DNA from: Oryzomonas sp.
Lineage (GTDB): Bacteria > Desulfobacterota > Desulfuromonadia > Geobacterales > Pseudopelobacteraceae
Assembly: GCA_031292255.1 (NCBI GenBank)
Contig: JARLHN010000022.1
Location: forward strand, 62,001-126,000
DNA length: 64,000 bases
Direction: 5' to 3'
In this document: positions 44,090 to 52,135 of the stretch, piece by piece
How positions within the stretch are numbered: the stretch's first letter is position 1
Layout of the letters: each line of letters opens with the position of its first letter
Position numbers and translations under genes: made by a program
The notes under the pieces: generated by a model
Databases searched by the model: none
Told to the model about the DNA's origin: nothing
Seen by the model: only the letters and a program-made list of their open reading frames with translations

Positions 44090-44477
44090 AGAAGCCTCGT
44101 GATGTTGTTGTTTTAGAACTGTCTTGATATAGCATGGAAAACTTCAACAAACAAGCAGCAGAAAGGCCCCGGAAATTCCCCAGAAACATCTGCGGACCGA
44201 AACGGCTTGACCCTTGATACCGCGTCAGAGGCACTTGGTATCAGTCGGCGTATGTTGGTTTACTGCCGCAAGGGGGGAAATACCGATACCAAAGCATATT
44301 GGGCCGGCTTGCGTTGGGTGGGAACATACCAGGGATGCGCATAATGGGTTAATGAAACAGACAGCGTAGCCCACTTTTAAAGTGTGCCGAATTGTAATGA
44401 CAATAGAGAGAAAACTGGCGATAATTCTCTGTAACGGAGAATGCCGTTTTCGATAACATCGACCAAAGGAGAGAAAT
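44090..44477. other. A/T-rich divergent gap before the cytochrome c gene
   Basis: About 390 bases between the exported protein gene and the cytochrome gene. Repeated words such as GGTATCAGTCGG and GATACCAAAGC occur, but I found no clear gene, terminator or RNA. A promoter for each flanking gene should lie here; no hexamer pair is good enough to place. Confidence 0.4.
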
Positions 44478-44819
44478 ATGAATAGCGAAAACAAACTGAA
44501 AATGTGTTTATTGGTTGGTACGTTTAGCCTCTCTGTATTTTCTGCCTCTGAAAACAAAGTGCAAGCTGCCGGAATCAAGAATGGCGAAGAGGGCTTCAAA
44601 CAATACTGTGCCGCCTGCCATCCCAATGGAGGAAATGTCCTCAAACCGACAAAGAACATCGTGAAAAATACACTCGAAAAGAACGGCATAAAGACTGCCA
44701 ACGACATCGTAAAATTAATGAGGAAACCGAGCGGCGAAATGACGGCATTTGACGAAAAGACCCTGCCTGAAAATGATGCCAAAAAGATAGCGGATTATGT
44801 AATAAAAACTTTCAAGTAG
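44478..44819 (+). CDS. Small monoheme cytochrome c
   Basis: A 113-residue periplasmic class I cytochrome c. The signal peptide runs to about QAA (residue 30). The heme-binding CAACH motif sits at about residues 44-48 and the axial methionine is probably in LMRKPSGEMTAF (Met near 87). The mature protein of about 80 residues resembles cytochrome c6/c552-like carriers in the GFKQYCAACHPNGGN opening. The start is ATG 44478, with GGAG six bases upstream. No oxidase or reductase gene lies near, so its partner is unknown. Confidence 0.9.
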   Translation: MNSENKLKMCLLVGTFSLSVFSASENKVQAAGIKNGEEGFKQYCAACHPNGGNVLKPTKNIVKNTLEKNGIKTANDIVKLMRKPSGEMTAFDEKTLPENDAKKIADYVIKTFK

Positions 44820-45035
44820 GGGTGGACTCAGATAAACAAGGTCAATGGAGATGAAACTTTTATCTTCTCTGTGGTCGCTACCCCGGCTTCGAGGGGTGCG
44901 ACTTTAGCGTCAGGTCCTACATTAAACTTTGCCTATAAAAAATTTCATATTTCAATCCTGCCCCCGCTTATGCTCCTGAGAAAGCAATAAACCGTCCATA
45001 TTGCTGAAATGGTATTGAGCAGATGAATTATTCAG
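44820..45035. other. Gap between cytochrome c and tetR
   Basis: About 215 bases with no supported gene. The stretch 44880-44920 contains a short CCCCGGCTTCGAGGGG hairpin, which is not followed by Ts. Confidence 0.4.
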
Positions 45036-45064
45036 TTGATTTTTGAGACGACCGGTCATATAAA
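45036..45064 (+). promoter_or_regulatory. tetR promoter with palindromic operator in the spacer
   Basis: TTGATT (45036-45041) and TATAAA (45059-45064) are 17 bases apart, a good sigma-70 promoter. The spacer holds GACGACCGGTCATATA (45047-45062) with the perfect palindrome GACCGGTC, very probably the operator of the adjacent TetR protein. Transcription would start at about 45071, which is the first base of the tetR ATG, so the mRNA would be nearly leaderless. No Shine-Dalgarno is visible before that ATG, which agrees. Confidence 0.65.
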
Positions 45065-45070
45065 TTACAC

Positions 45071-45667
45071 ATGAGCAGAGCGGAAAAAAACGATACGACT
45101 CGGCAGCGACTTCTTGAGATAGGAATTACACTATTTTCTCGATGCGGTTATCATGGAACCGGCATTAAGGAAATAGTTGACTTAGCTGAAATTCCTAAGG
45201 GATCATTTTACAATTACTTTAAGAGCAAAGAAGATTTTGGGATTGAGATAATACGATACCACTTCGAAGATTTTTGGCAAAAATGGCATCAGTCCTTCGA
45301 TAATAAAGCTTCTGATTCTCTCCATGCATTGGAAAACTGTTTTTTGACTCTGCTTGAAACTCACGTGGACTGTTCAGCAAAAACGTTCTTCGTAGTGGCT
45401 CTTATCGCCGCCGAAATATGCGAGACAAGCGAAACATGCCGTAACACCATGAGTAACATTATCGATAAAATGCGTTCAAACCTTGCTGTCCACATACAAA
45501 AAGCACAACAAGATGGATTTGCAAGAATTGATATTGATGCAAAGGATATGGCCATCTTGTTCTGGGACGCTTGGCTGGGAAGCATTATTCGCATGAAAAT
45601 CACAAAAGATTTAACGCCGATAAGACAATGTGTAACCCATTTTTTTGGCGAGCTCTTCAAAGCGTAA
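45071..45667 (+). CDS. TetR-family transcriptional repressor
   Basis: A 198-residue repressor. The N-terminal helix-turn-helix is typical: ITLFSRCGYHGTGIKEIVDL, then AEIPKGSFYNYFKSKEDFG. The C-terminal part (about 60-198) would bind an inducer; two Cys residues (DCSAKTFFVVAL, ETSETC) might sense thiols or electrophiles. The ATG at 45071 has no Shine-Dalgarno. The gene lies between two copies of the same 16-base sequence, so it is almost certainly autoregulated and should control what follows, a MotB-like gene. The effector is unknown. Confidence 0.9.
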   Translation: MSRAEKNDTTRQRLLEIGITLFSRCGYHGTGIKEIVDLAEIPKGSFYNYFKSKEDFGIEIIRYHFEDFWQKWHQSFDNKASDSLHALENCFLTLLETHVDCSAKTFFVVALIAAEICETSETCRNTMSNIIDKMRSNLAVHIQKAQQDGFARIDIDAKDMAILFWDAWLGSIIRMKITKDLTPIRQCVTHFFGELFKA

Positions 45668-45689
45668 TATTTTTTTGCGCAATTTTTAA

Positions 45690-45705
45690 GACGACCGGTC
45701 ATATA
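45690..45705 (+). promoter_or_regulatory. Second copy of the TetR operator, before the motB-like gene
   Basis: GACGACCGGTCATATA is identical over 16 bases to 45047-45062. It begins 22 bases after the tetR stop. Its last base is the A of the ATG of the following gene, so a bound repressor would cover the start region. A fitting -35 hexamer is lacking at the expected distance. Confidence 0.6.
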
Positions 45706-46517
45706 TGACTCTAAGACGCGAACCGGAAAAACATGCGAATCACGAACGGTGGCTGGTGTCATATGGAGACCTGCTAACACTTCTGTTTGCCGTTTTCGTT
45801 GTTTTGTATGCCATGTCACAATCAGATAAAAAAAAGGTTGAGGAAGTCATGCAATCAATGCAAAGCGCATTTGGCATGGCTCAGGCCGGAGCACCGGCTC
45901 CGAAAATCAACGTTATACCTTCCAATCAAATTGCCCCTGTGCCGGACATAAAGCCCTCAATGGTAATGCCACCGATAAATAAAACGAATTCAGGTATAAG
46001 ACGGCCTAAGATCGTGGCAGCTGAAGGCGACTTCAGACAAATGAAATCGTCCATTGAGGCTTTTTTAATAAAAGAAGGCGTGAGGGATAAGGTAACTGTT
46101 GAAATAACACGACGAGGTTTAGTCGTGAGTTTGAAGGAGGCTGGTTTTTTTGATTCTGGTAGCGCGACTGTGAAAAAGCAGTCTCTTGCTATCCTTGCGG
46201 CAATTGCCGAATCATTGAGTAACTATGCTAATGGGTATCGGGTTGAAGGGCATACCGACAATGTTCCAATACATTCAGAACAGTTCCGATCAAATTGGGA
46301 ATTGTCATCTACCCGAGCAAACAATATAATGCATTTACTCACCGAGTCCTATGGATTATCGCCAGAAAATGTTTCCACAGTCGGATACGGCGAATATCGC
46401 CCGATGGATTCCAATGATACGCTGGAAGGCCGCGCCAAAAACAGACGTGTCGATATTGTCTTTTTAAATGCCGAATCGGAGAAACTAGAAGCAAGAGCAT
46501 TTTCCAAAGAACCTTGA
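45705..46517 (+). CDS. Orphan MotB/OmpA-family protein
   Basis: A 270-residue protein. Residues about 15-40 have the MotB opening ERWLVSYGDLLTLLFAVFVV with the critical Asp (SYGDLLTLLF; Asp22) in the membrane helix, and 125-260 form the OmpA-like peptidoglycan-binding domain: FDSGSATVKKQSL, RVEGHTDNVPIHSEQFRSN, LSSTRANNIMHLL and SVGYGEYRP-like TVGYGEYRPMD. In flagellar and related stators, MotB pairs with MotA; no motA is near, so the partner lies elsewhere or the gene is displaced. The ATG at 45705 lacks a Shine-Dalgarno and lies at the end of the operator copy. Expression may depend on readthrough from tetR. Confidence 0.85.
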   Translation: MTLRREPEKHANHERWLVSYGDLLTLLFAVFVVLYAMSQSDKKKVEEVMQSMQSAFGMAQAGAPAPKINVIPSNQIAPVPDIKPSMVMPPINKTNSGIRRPKIVAAEGDFRQMKSSIEAFLIKEGVRDKVTVEITRRGLVVSLKEAGFFDSGSATVKKQSLAILAAIAESLSNYANGYRVEGHTDNVPIHSEQFRSNWELSSTRANNIMHLLTESYGLSPENVSTVGYGEYRPMDSNDTLEGRAKNRRVDIVFLNAESEKLEARAFSKEP

Positions 46518-46947
46518 TGAGTGGAGTATTCCAATTTGTCTAGAGCAGCCGAGGCATCCAAGTTACCAAGTTTGTTTTCAAGGCCGACTTTCAGAGACCA
46601 GACCTGCGCCGTCAAGGCAGGACTCTTGCCCTTTCGGTCTGTTGGCCGACGTACACCGGAACGTATGCTGCCAATATCCCGGTTGACATACGTGCCGACT
46701 TCAGAAAGGGGCGAAAGTAGCGGCTGTTCCCCCCCCTGACACGAGGCAATGCCCGCAACCGCCTCGATTTCTTTACGAAGGACGGCTTTCCGCCCTCAGC
46801 CACTGATAGACCTTCGCCGCTGCAAAACCACTCATGCCGCCACCTGTTTCCTCAATCTCCTGTTTGGATGCCGCTGTCGGAATATCATCATATAAATTAC
46901 AATTATCCGGAAGGGGCGAATGGCGACTTCCCTTTTTGCCCTGTCAC
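46518..46947. other. Intergenic region after the motB-like gene
   Basis: About 430 bases without a supported gene. It has mixed composition. Short frames on both strands give low-complexity translations (many Arg, Ser, Pro) and no ribosome-binding sites. It may hold debris from a past rearrangement, but no transposase fragment is recognised. Confidence 0.4.
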
Positions 46948-46987
46948 AAACGGAAATGGCTCTCCGTCGGGAGAGCCATTTCCGTTT
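46948..46987 (-). terminator. Terminator of the fur-feoB-apgM gene run
   Basis: A perfect 18-bp stem: AAACGGAAATGGCTCTCC and GGAGAGCCATTTCCGTTT around a GTCG loop, 49 bases after the apgM stop on the minus strand, followed by T-rich bases. Confidence 0.85.
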
Positions 46988-47035
46988 ACGCAAAAAAACG
47001 TCGAAACGGGCAGAGAAGTTATTCCATGACAAGGT

Positions 47036-48229
47036 CTACCTCAACAGCATCTCCATCAGCCTGTGCCCCTCCACCACCAGCCCGGTAGCCTTGGCCTGTT
47101 CCTCGTCGTAGAACGACGCGCCGTTGCCCGGTCCTTCCCCACCGCGATAGATGATGAACGGCACCTGCTCTGCCGTGTGTGTCATCAGGCGCACCGGCGT
47201 GGGATGGTCGGGAGTGCACAGTATGGCCACGTCGCCGAATTTTTCGATCCCCTCCAGCACCGTGCCCACCACCTGGCGATCAAAATCCTCGATGGCCTGG
47301 ATCTTGTGGTCCATTCTGCCGGAATGGGAGGCCTCGTCGGGCGCCTCCACATGCACGTAGACGAAATCATGGTCTTCCAGCGCCGCAAGGGCGGCCCTGG
47401 CCTTGCCCAGGTAGTTGGTGTCGATGTAACCCGTGGCGCCCTCCACGTCGATCACGTCCAGGCCGGCGCACACGCCGATCCCCTTGATCAGGTCAACGGC
47501 CGAGATCACCGCCCCCGAAAGGCCGAATTTTTCACGGTAAGGGGCAATTTTGGGCGTTTTGCCGTGCCCCCAGAGCCAGATGGAGTTGGCCGGCAGCTTC
47601 CCCTCCTCCTTGCGTTTTTTGTTGAGGGGATGGTCGTGAAACACCATTTGGGCGTGGTTCATGATGTTGTTCAGCGTGGCGGCGCCATCGCCGCTGGGAA
47701 GGTATGCCAGGACCGACTTGCCGGTGATGTCGTGGGGCGGTGTCGCCGTCATGCCGTCCTTGCCGCCGCGCCAGACCATGAGGTGGCGGTAGCCGACGCC
47801 GGGATGGAATTCGAACTCGGCGCTGCCGATCTCCTTCTGAAGGGTTTCCACCAATTCGTGTCCCTCCTCGGTGGAGATGTGGCCGGCCGAGAAATCCTCC
47901 ATGTACAGTGCGCTGCCGTGCGGCCTCAGGGTCACCAGGTTCATGCGGAAGGCCACGTCGTCCGGGCCAAGGGCAACCCCCATGCTGACCGCCTCCAACG
48001 GCGAACGGCCGGTGTAGCAGGTGCGCGGATCGTAACCGAAGACCGACAGGTTGGCCACGTCGCTGCCCGGCGGCAGCCCTTCCGGGACGGTACCGGCCAA
48101 ACCGACCTGGCCGTGCCGGGCCATGTAATCCATGTTCGGAGTCCTGGCCGCCCGGAGCGGCGATTTGTTGTCAAGTTCGCTGTAGACCACGTCCGACATG
48201 CCGTCGCCGAGGAGGATGATGACCTTCAT
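47036..48229 (-). CDS. apgM: Cofactor-independent phosphoglycerate mutase family (ApgM/COG3635)
   Basis: A 397-residue alkaline-phosphatase-superfamily enzyme. It opens with MKVIILLGDGMSDVV, followed by ARTPNMDYMAR, GSDVANLSVFGYDP (catalytic Ser region), EAPDEASHSG with metal ligands and CTPDHPTPVRL (metal ligands DHPTP). The archaeal members are phosphoglycerate mutases. Some bacterial members have been proposed to act as homoserine kinases instead, so the assignment is not certain. No threonine genes are near, so no decision is possible from context. The start is ATG 48229. It is the last gene of the minus-strand iron-related block and may have its own role. Confidence 0.88.
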   Translation of the reverse strand: MKVIILLGDGMSDVVYSELDNKSPLRAARTPNMDYMARHGQVGLAGTVPEGLPPGSDVANLSVFGYDPRTCYTGRSPLEAVSMGVALGPDDVAFRMNLVTLRPHGSALYMEDFSAGHISTEEGHELVETLQKEIGSAEFEFHPGVGYRHLMVWRGGKDGMTATPPHDITGKSVLAYLPSGDGAATLNNIMNHAQMVFHDHPLNKKRKEEGKLPANSIWLWGHGKTPKIAPYREKFGLSGAVISAVDLIKGIGVCAGLDVIDVEGATGYIDTNYLGKARAALAALEDHDFVYVHVEAPDEASHSGRMDHKIQAIEDFDRQVVGTVLEGIEKFGDVAILCTPDHPTPVRLMTHTAEQVPFIIYRGGEGPGNGASFYDEEQAKATGLVVEGHRLMEMLLR

Positions 48230-48321
48230 ATATGCCTTTCAGGATGAGGATGAAAACCGGATGTTGAAGAATCTTCGTTATATTAGTTTCCGGAACATCA
48301 CCTTGTCAACCTTCCTGGCCG

Positions 48322-48966
48322 CTATTTCCGCACAAAAATCTCTTTTGCCAGGTTGCTGTCGATGGCGAACTCGGAAAACCCGACCCGGAAGATATACGAG
48401 GGGTACGACTGAACCAGCACGATGCGATTGCCCGGCAAAACGCCCATGGCCATCAGCTTCTGCATCTTCTTGTCGTCCTTGGTCTGGATGTAGGCGATCT
48501 CGCCCTCCTGGCCCGATTTGAATTCCGTCAGGGCCACCACGCCAAGATCGCCCTGGGCGCGGGCATCCGCGCAGCATTCACCCGGCGGTATCGGCTTGCC
48601 GTGGGGGCAGGTGGCGGGATGGTTGAGCATGGTGCATATCTTGATGTCAACCCCTTCATTCAGCAGGTGCTCGAACTGGCACGCCTTGTCGTCTCCCGCA
48701 TCGCCGCGCAGGTTGAGCACATCCATCATCAGACGTTCCGCCAGGCGATGGCGGCGGATGGTCATCTTCCCCTCTTCACGTCCCTCGGGCCGGAAATAGA
48801 CCATCCCCTGGCGGATTTCCACCAGCGTGTGGCCGGTTAATTCCTTGTAGGCCGGGTCATCGGCCGGAAACCCCATCCTCTCCGGGTCGAGAAACCGGGC
48901 TCCTTCCTCTTCAACCGCGATCCACAGGGCCTCCAGGATTTCTTCCGCCTTTTCGGACAGTTTCAT
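48322..48966 (-). CDS. DtxR/IdeR-type metal-dependent regulator with FeoA domain
   Basis: A 214-residue iron- or manganese-dependent regulator. Residues 1-70 are a winged-helix-like domain (KAEEILEALWIAVEEEGARF; HTLVEIRQGMVYFRPEG), about 75-130 the dimerization domain with metal-binding His and Cys (RRHRLAERLMMDVL, FEHLLNEGVD, CTMLNHPATCPHGKPIPPGE) and about 140-214 a FeoA-like SH3 domain (DKKMQKLMAMGVLPGNRIVL). The latter both ends like FeoA and is what feo operons usually hold as a separate gene. It lies downstream of feoB and a Cys-rich protein, consistent with iron-responsive control. The start is ATG 48966. Confidence 0.92.
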   Translation of the reverse strand: MKLSEKAEEILEALWIAVEEEGARFLDPERMGFPADDPAYKELTGHTLVEIRQGMVYFRPEGREEGKMTIRRHRLAERLMMDVLNLRGDAGDDKACQFEHLLNEGVDIKICTMLNHPATCPHGKPIPPGECCADARAQGDLGVVALTEFKSGQEGEIAYIQTKDDKKMQKLMAMGVLPGNRIVLVQSYPSYIFRVGFSEFAIDSNLAKEIFVRK

Positions 48967-49149
48967 ACTCTCTCCTTCTTCGCTACTCAGGTTACAGCCA
49001 ATGCAGAGGAACAGCCGGCGGATTGGAGTCCCTCCATCGGGAGAGACTATTTCAGGGACCCATACCCCGAAGAAAAGTTGGTGTCGATTCCCCCCTTTTT
49101 AAAAGGGAAAGACATGCGGTACCTTTGTTTTGGTTATAGCTCATCCATT

Positions 49150-49374
49150 TTATGATACCTTTGATTTTTTGTCCTCTGATTTTTCCGCAGCCCCTGAACC
49201 GGACGTTGTTTTGCGTTTCAACATGGTTTTCAGCTTGCCGATGAAGGCCGGTTCAACGGGGTTCTTATAATTGCAGCGGGGGCAGTGAACGTTGCGGCAC
49301 CCGCCGGGACAGCCGCCGCAGCCACGTTTTGCCTGGTTCTCATCGAATTCCTGTCCGCAAAATCCGCATATCAT
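49150..49374 (-). CDS. Cysteine-rich small protein next to feoB
   Basis: A 74-residue protein with CGFCGQEF at the start, RGCGGCPGGCRNVHCPRCNY (eight cysteines in 40 residues) and a lysine-rich tail. The cysteine spacing suggests zinc-ribbon or iron-sulfur binding, like the FeoC-type or FeoB-associated Cys-rich proteins. I choose the second ATG (49374) because GGAG then lies eight bases away; the first ATG (49380) is only two bases after it. It is 72 bases behind feoB on the same strand, and a hairpin lies between. Confidence 0.75.
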   Translation of the reverse strand: MICGFCGQEFDENQAKRGCGGCPGGCRNVHCPRCNYKNPVEPAFIGKLKTMLKRKTTSGSGAAEKSEDKKSKVS

Positions 49375-49416
49375 CTTCATATCTCCAGGTACTCAATCCG
49401 CCAAACCGGTTCCAGG

Positions 49417-49446
49417 TGGTTTTCATCCGGAAACTCCGGATGAAAC
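49417..49446 (-). repeat. Hairpin between feoB and the Cys-rich gene
   Basis: TTTTCATCCGGA and TCCGGATGAAA form a near-perfect inverted repeat directly after the feoB stop. There is no long T-run; it may reduce downstream transcription or stabilise the feoB transcript. Confidence 0.55.
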
Positions 49447-51438
49447 CTAGGAAAGAAGCCTCGTCATAAGCAAGAACTGGTTGAGCACGTAGCCGCTGCC
49501 GAAGGCCAGGAGGCTGACGAATACCCCGATACCGCCGGCAACCTTCCAGCCGCGCTCCTTTTTCATGATCAGAAACTGGGCCACGCAGGGGATGAACAGG
49601 GTCAGCGTCACCGCGGCGACCGTAAGCTGGCGGGCATCCATCAGCCCCTTTGTCTGGAGTTCGTACAGGCCGGCAGCACCGTAATCCCGGCGGAAGAAAC
49701 CGAAGATGAAGGCCACGGCCGTCTCCCTTGGCAGGCCGATGGATGCCATCACCGGCGTCATGGCCGTTATCAGCTTCCCGAAAAACCCGGTGATCTTTCC
49801 GAGCCAGAGCAGTATCGAGGCCAACACGAACAGCGGCAGGATCTCCAGGAAATACCACTGCATGCGGGTATAGGTCTTGGTCAGCACGTTGGAAATCTGC
49901 GGCAGCCGCATGGGTGGCAATTCCATGTAGAACATGGGGGCCTCGCCCGGCATGATCCGCGCCGCCAGCAATCCCACCACCACGAACAGCAAAAGCAGAC
50001 AGGTGCCCCACACCGCCAGGGCGCCGGGAAACTTGGACAACAGCGCCAGGATGACGCCCAACTGGGCCGAGCAGGGTATGGTCAGGGACAGCAGCACGGT
50101 GGCGATTACCCGTTCACGGGTCGTTTCCAGGGTCCGGGTCACCATGGTCGCCATGGTATCGCAACCAAACCCCAGCACCATGGGGATAACCGCCCGCCCG
50201 GTGAGCCCGAACCTTTTGAAGATGCGGTCAACCAGAAGCGCCAGACGCGGAAAGTAGCCGGTATCCTCAAGGAAGGAAAAGAAGATGAAGAAAGTCGCCA
50301 CGATCGGCAGGATGATCCCCACCGCATAGCGGATACCCAGGGTGATAATGCCGTACTCCCCCACGAACAGTTCCTGAATGACCTCCCAGGGGATGATCAT
50401 CTTGACGACACCGGTAATCCAGGGGTTGAATATCCCCACAAAGAGCTTTTGTTCCAGTATGTCAACCAATGTGCCGGCACCGAAGTCGCCGACGAACTTG
50501 TACAGCCCGAAATAGAGCACGATCAGCAGCAAGGGGATACCGGTCAGTGGCCGCACCGACATGCACGAAAGCCGCTCGGCCCAGGTAACGACCCGTTTCT
50601 CCGGGCTTGTGAACACGCCCAGGATCAGCTTCTTGACGATGTCCTTGCGCTCCAGGGAGAGGTCCAGGTGGAATGACCCGCGGCGGTTGAAGGCGATCTC
50701 CCTGACCTTTTCGGCAATCACCGCAAAACCTTCGCCCTCCCGTCGGCGCACCAGCGCGGTGATCTCTTCGTCCTGCTGGAGAAGCAGCAGGGCCAAGGCA
50801 CGGCGGGACAGGATGTACTCTCCCACCATGAGCCCGGCCACCTCGTTGATGTCGTGCTCCAGCAGACGACTGTAGGCGAAGTGCGGAGGATTTTCCGGAT
50901 CGTGACGATAGGCGACGATGGCGGAACGGATCTCGTCAAGCCCCCGCTTGCGGGTCGTGGCCGCCCCGATCACCGGGATACCGAGCCTCTGCCGCAAAAG
51001 CTCCAGATCGAACGTGAGCCCCATCCGCTCGGCTTCATCCATGATATTGACCACCAGGATCACCGGCAAGCCGGCCTCGATCAATTGGAGCGTCATGGCC
51101 AGCATGCGTTCGAGGTTGCGGGCATCGAGCACATGCAGAACCACGTCCGGCGTCTCGTGCAGCAGGATCTCCCGCGCGACCCGCTCCTCCTCGGTGATGG
51201 TGTGGATAGAGTACATCCCGGGGGTGTCGATAACCTCCCACGACTGATCATTGATCACGGCATGGCCGCGGGACACCTCGACCGAGGTGCCCGGATAGTT
51301 GGAGACGGTCACGTACGACCCGGTCAGGGCGTTGAACAGCACACTCTTCCCCACATTGGGATTGCCGACCAGGGCCACCCGCTTGATGTTTGGGCTCTTC
51401 CCGGGCGCTTCCGCCTGTTTGCCGCAGCCTGTTGCCAT
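49447..51438 (-). CDS. feoB: Ferrous iron transporter FeoB
   Basis: Inner-membrane Fe2+ uptake GTPase. The 663-residue protein has the N-terminal GTPase domain: G1 GNPNVGKS (residues 26-33), G2 VSNYPGTSVEV, G3 DTPGMYS, G4 NIMDEAER, then the GDI helical domain (about 170-270) and the membrane core with two Gate regions (IPMVLGFGCDTMATMVTRTL, LTLFIPCVAQFLI). The length is typical. The start is ATG 51438. It lies 53 bases after the fur stop, with a Fur-box candidate in between, so it probably has both readthrough and its own promoter. No separate feoA gene is here; the FeoA-like domain is on the DtxR-type regulator. Confidence 0.96.
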   Translation of the reverse strand: MATGCGKQAEAPGKSPNIKRVALVGNPNVGKSVLFNALTGSYVTVSNYPGTSVEVSRGHAVINDQSWEVIDTPGMYSIHTITEEERVAREILLHETPDVVLHVLDARNLERMLAMTLQLIEAGLPVILVVNIMDEAERMGLTFDLELLRQRLGIPVIGAATTRKRGLDEIRSAIVAYRHDPENPPHFAYSRLLEHDINEVAGLMVGEYILSRRALALLLLQQDEEITALVRRREGEGFAVIAEKVREIAFNRRGSFHLDLSLERKDIVKKLILGVFTSPEKRVVTWAERLSCMSVRPLTGIPLLLIVLYFGLYKFVGDFGAGTLVDILEQKLFVGIFNPWITGVVKMIIPWEVIQELFVGEYGIITLGIRYAVGIILPIVATFFIFFSFLEDTGYFPRLALLVDRIFKRFGLTGRAVIPMVLGFGCDTMATMVTRTLETTRERVIATVLLSLTIPCSAQLGVILALLSKFPGALAVWGTCLLLLFVVVGLLAARIMPGEAPMFYMELPPMRLPQISNVLTKTYTRMQWYFLEILPLFVLASILLWLGKITGFFGKLITAMTPVMASIGLPRETAVAFIFGFFRRDYGAAGLYELQTKGLMDARQLTVAAVTLTLFIPCVAQFLIMKKERGWKVAGGIGVFVSLLAFGSGYVLNQFLLMTRLLS

Positions 51439-51458
51439 TACTCCACCCTTATATGCTT

Positions 51459-51478
51459 TTGATTTTCAATTTCAATTG
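51459..51478 (-). promoter_or_regulatory. Fur-box candidate upstream of feoB
   Basis: The minus strand reads CAATTGAAATTGAAAATCAA, overlapping TTGAAA-type hexamers as expected for a Fur site, 21 bases before the feoB start. It lies in the 53-base gap between fur and feoB. Confidence 0.6.
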
Positions 51479-51491
51479 TGTCCGAAAAAAA

Positions 51492-51929
51492 TTACTGTGC
51501 CGCTCTACACTCCGCGCACAAACCATAAATTTCCAGCTTATGGCTCCTGATCATGAAACCGTGGCGAGTCGCAATCTCCTTCTGCAGCTTTTCGATGGTC
51601 TCGTCCTCGAACTCGATGATCGCGTTGCACCCCGTACAAACCAAATGGTCATGGTGCTCACCGGCCAACGCGTGTTCATAGCGGGTCTGGCCGTCATGCA
51701 GCAGGATCTCGCGGGCCAAACCCGCCTCGGTGAACAGTTTGAGGGTACGGTAGACCGTGGCGTGTCCGATGCCGGGATGACTGGCCTTGATCTTCAGGTA
51801 CAGTTCTTCGACACTGACGTGCTGGTGTGTGGAAAGAAAGAAATCGAGGATAATGTCCCGCTGACGGGTTGAACGGAGACCCTTGGCAGCAGCAAACTCG
51901 TTGAATGCCTTTTTCTTTTCGAGGATCAT
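51492..51929 (-). CDS. fur: Ferric uptake regulator Fur
   Basis: A 145-residue Fe2+-dependent repressor. Winged-helix N-terminal domain (LRSTRQRDIILDFFLSTHQH, HATVYRTLKLFTEAGLA) and the metal-binding dimer domain HHDHLVCTGCNAIIEFED (HHDH, CxxC), with YGLCAECRAAQ near the end carrying the structural zinc cysteines. The start is ATG 51929; GGGGG upstream is a weak ribosome site. The promoter region has its own Fur-box candidate, so it is probably autoregulated. It leads the gene run fur-feoB-Cys-rich-dtxR-apgM. Confidence 0.95.
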   Translation of the reverse strand: MILEKKKAFNEFAAAKGLRSTRQRDIILDFFLSTHQHVSVEELYLKIKASHPGIGHATVYRTLKLFTEAGLAREILLHDGQTRYEHALAGEHHDHLVCTGCNAIIEFEDETIEKLQKEIATRHGFMIRSHKLEIYGLCAECRAAQ

Positions 51930-51941
51930 CCCGCCCCCTTG

Positions 51942-51962
51942 TTGAACTTGAAATTCAATATA
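51942..51962 (-). promoter_or_regulatory. Fur-box candidate upstream of fur
   Basis: The minus strand reads TATTGAATTTCAAGTTCAAC, with the TTGAA/TTCAA inverted words of a Fur site, 13-33 bases before the fur start. Suggests autoregulation. Confidence 0.55.
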
Positions 51963-51995
51963 CTGGACCTCTCACGATCTTGTCAACAGTAAATT

Positions 51996-52066
51996 TGCAG
52001 GCGCCGCAACGACGGCAGCCAAGAGAGCCGGACTTACGATTATGCATTGACCGCACGGGACACGAG
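51996..52066 (+). repeat. Half copy of palindromic element, family A
   Basis: GGCGCCGCAACGACGGCAGC, then GAGAGCCGGACTTACGA and GACCGCACGGGACACGA, match the right half of family A copies 1 and 2; the left half and centre are missing. Confidence 0.7.
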
Positions 52067-52135
52067 CGCCATTATATTGATGAAACACCGGGAAATTGGT
52101 GCTAAAATCAAAAAAATTCCTTTAATCGAGAAGAA

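Noticed and set aside
46518..46803. Short frames on both strands after the MotB-like gene
   Set aside because: No ribosome-binding site, biased composition, no family resemblance.
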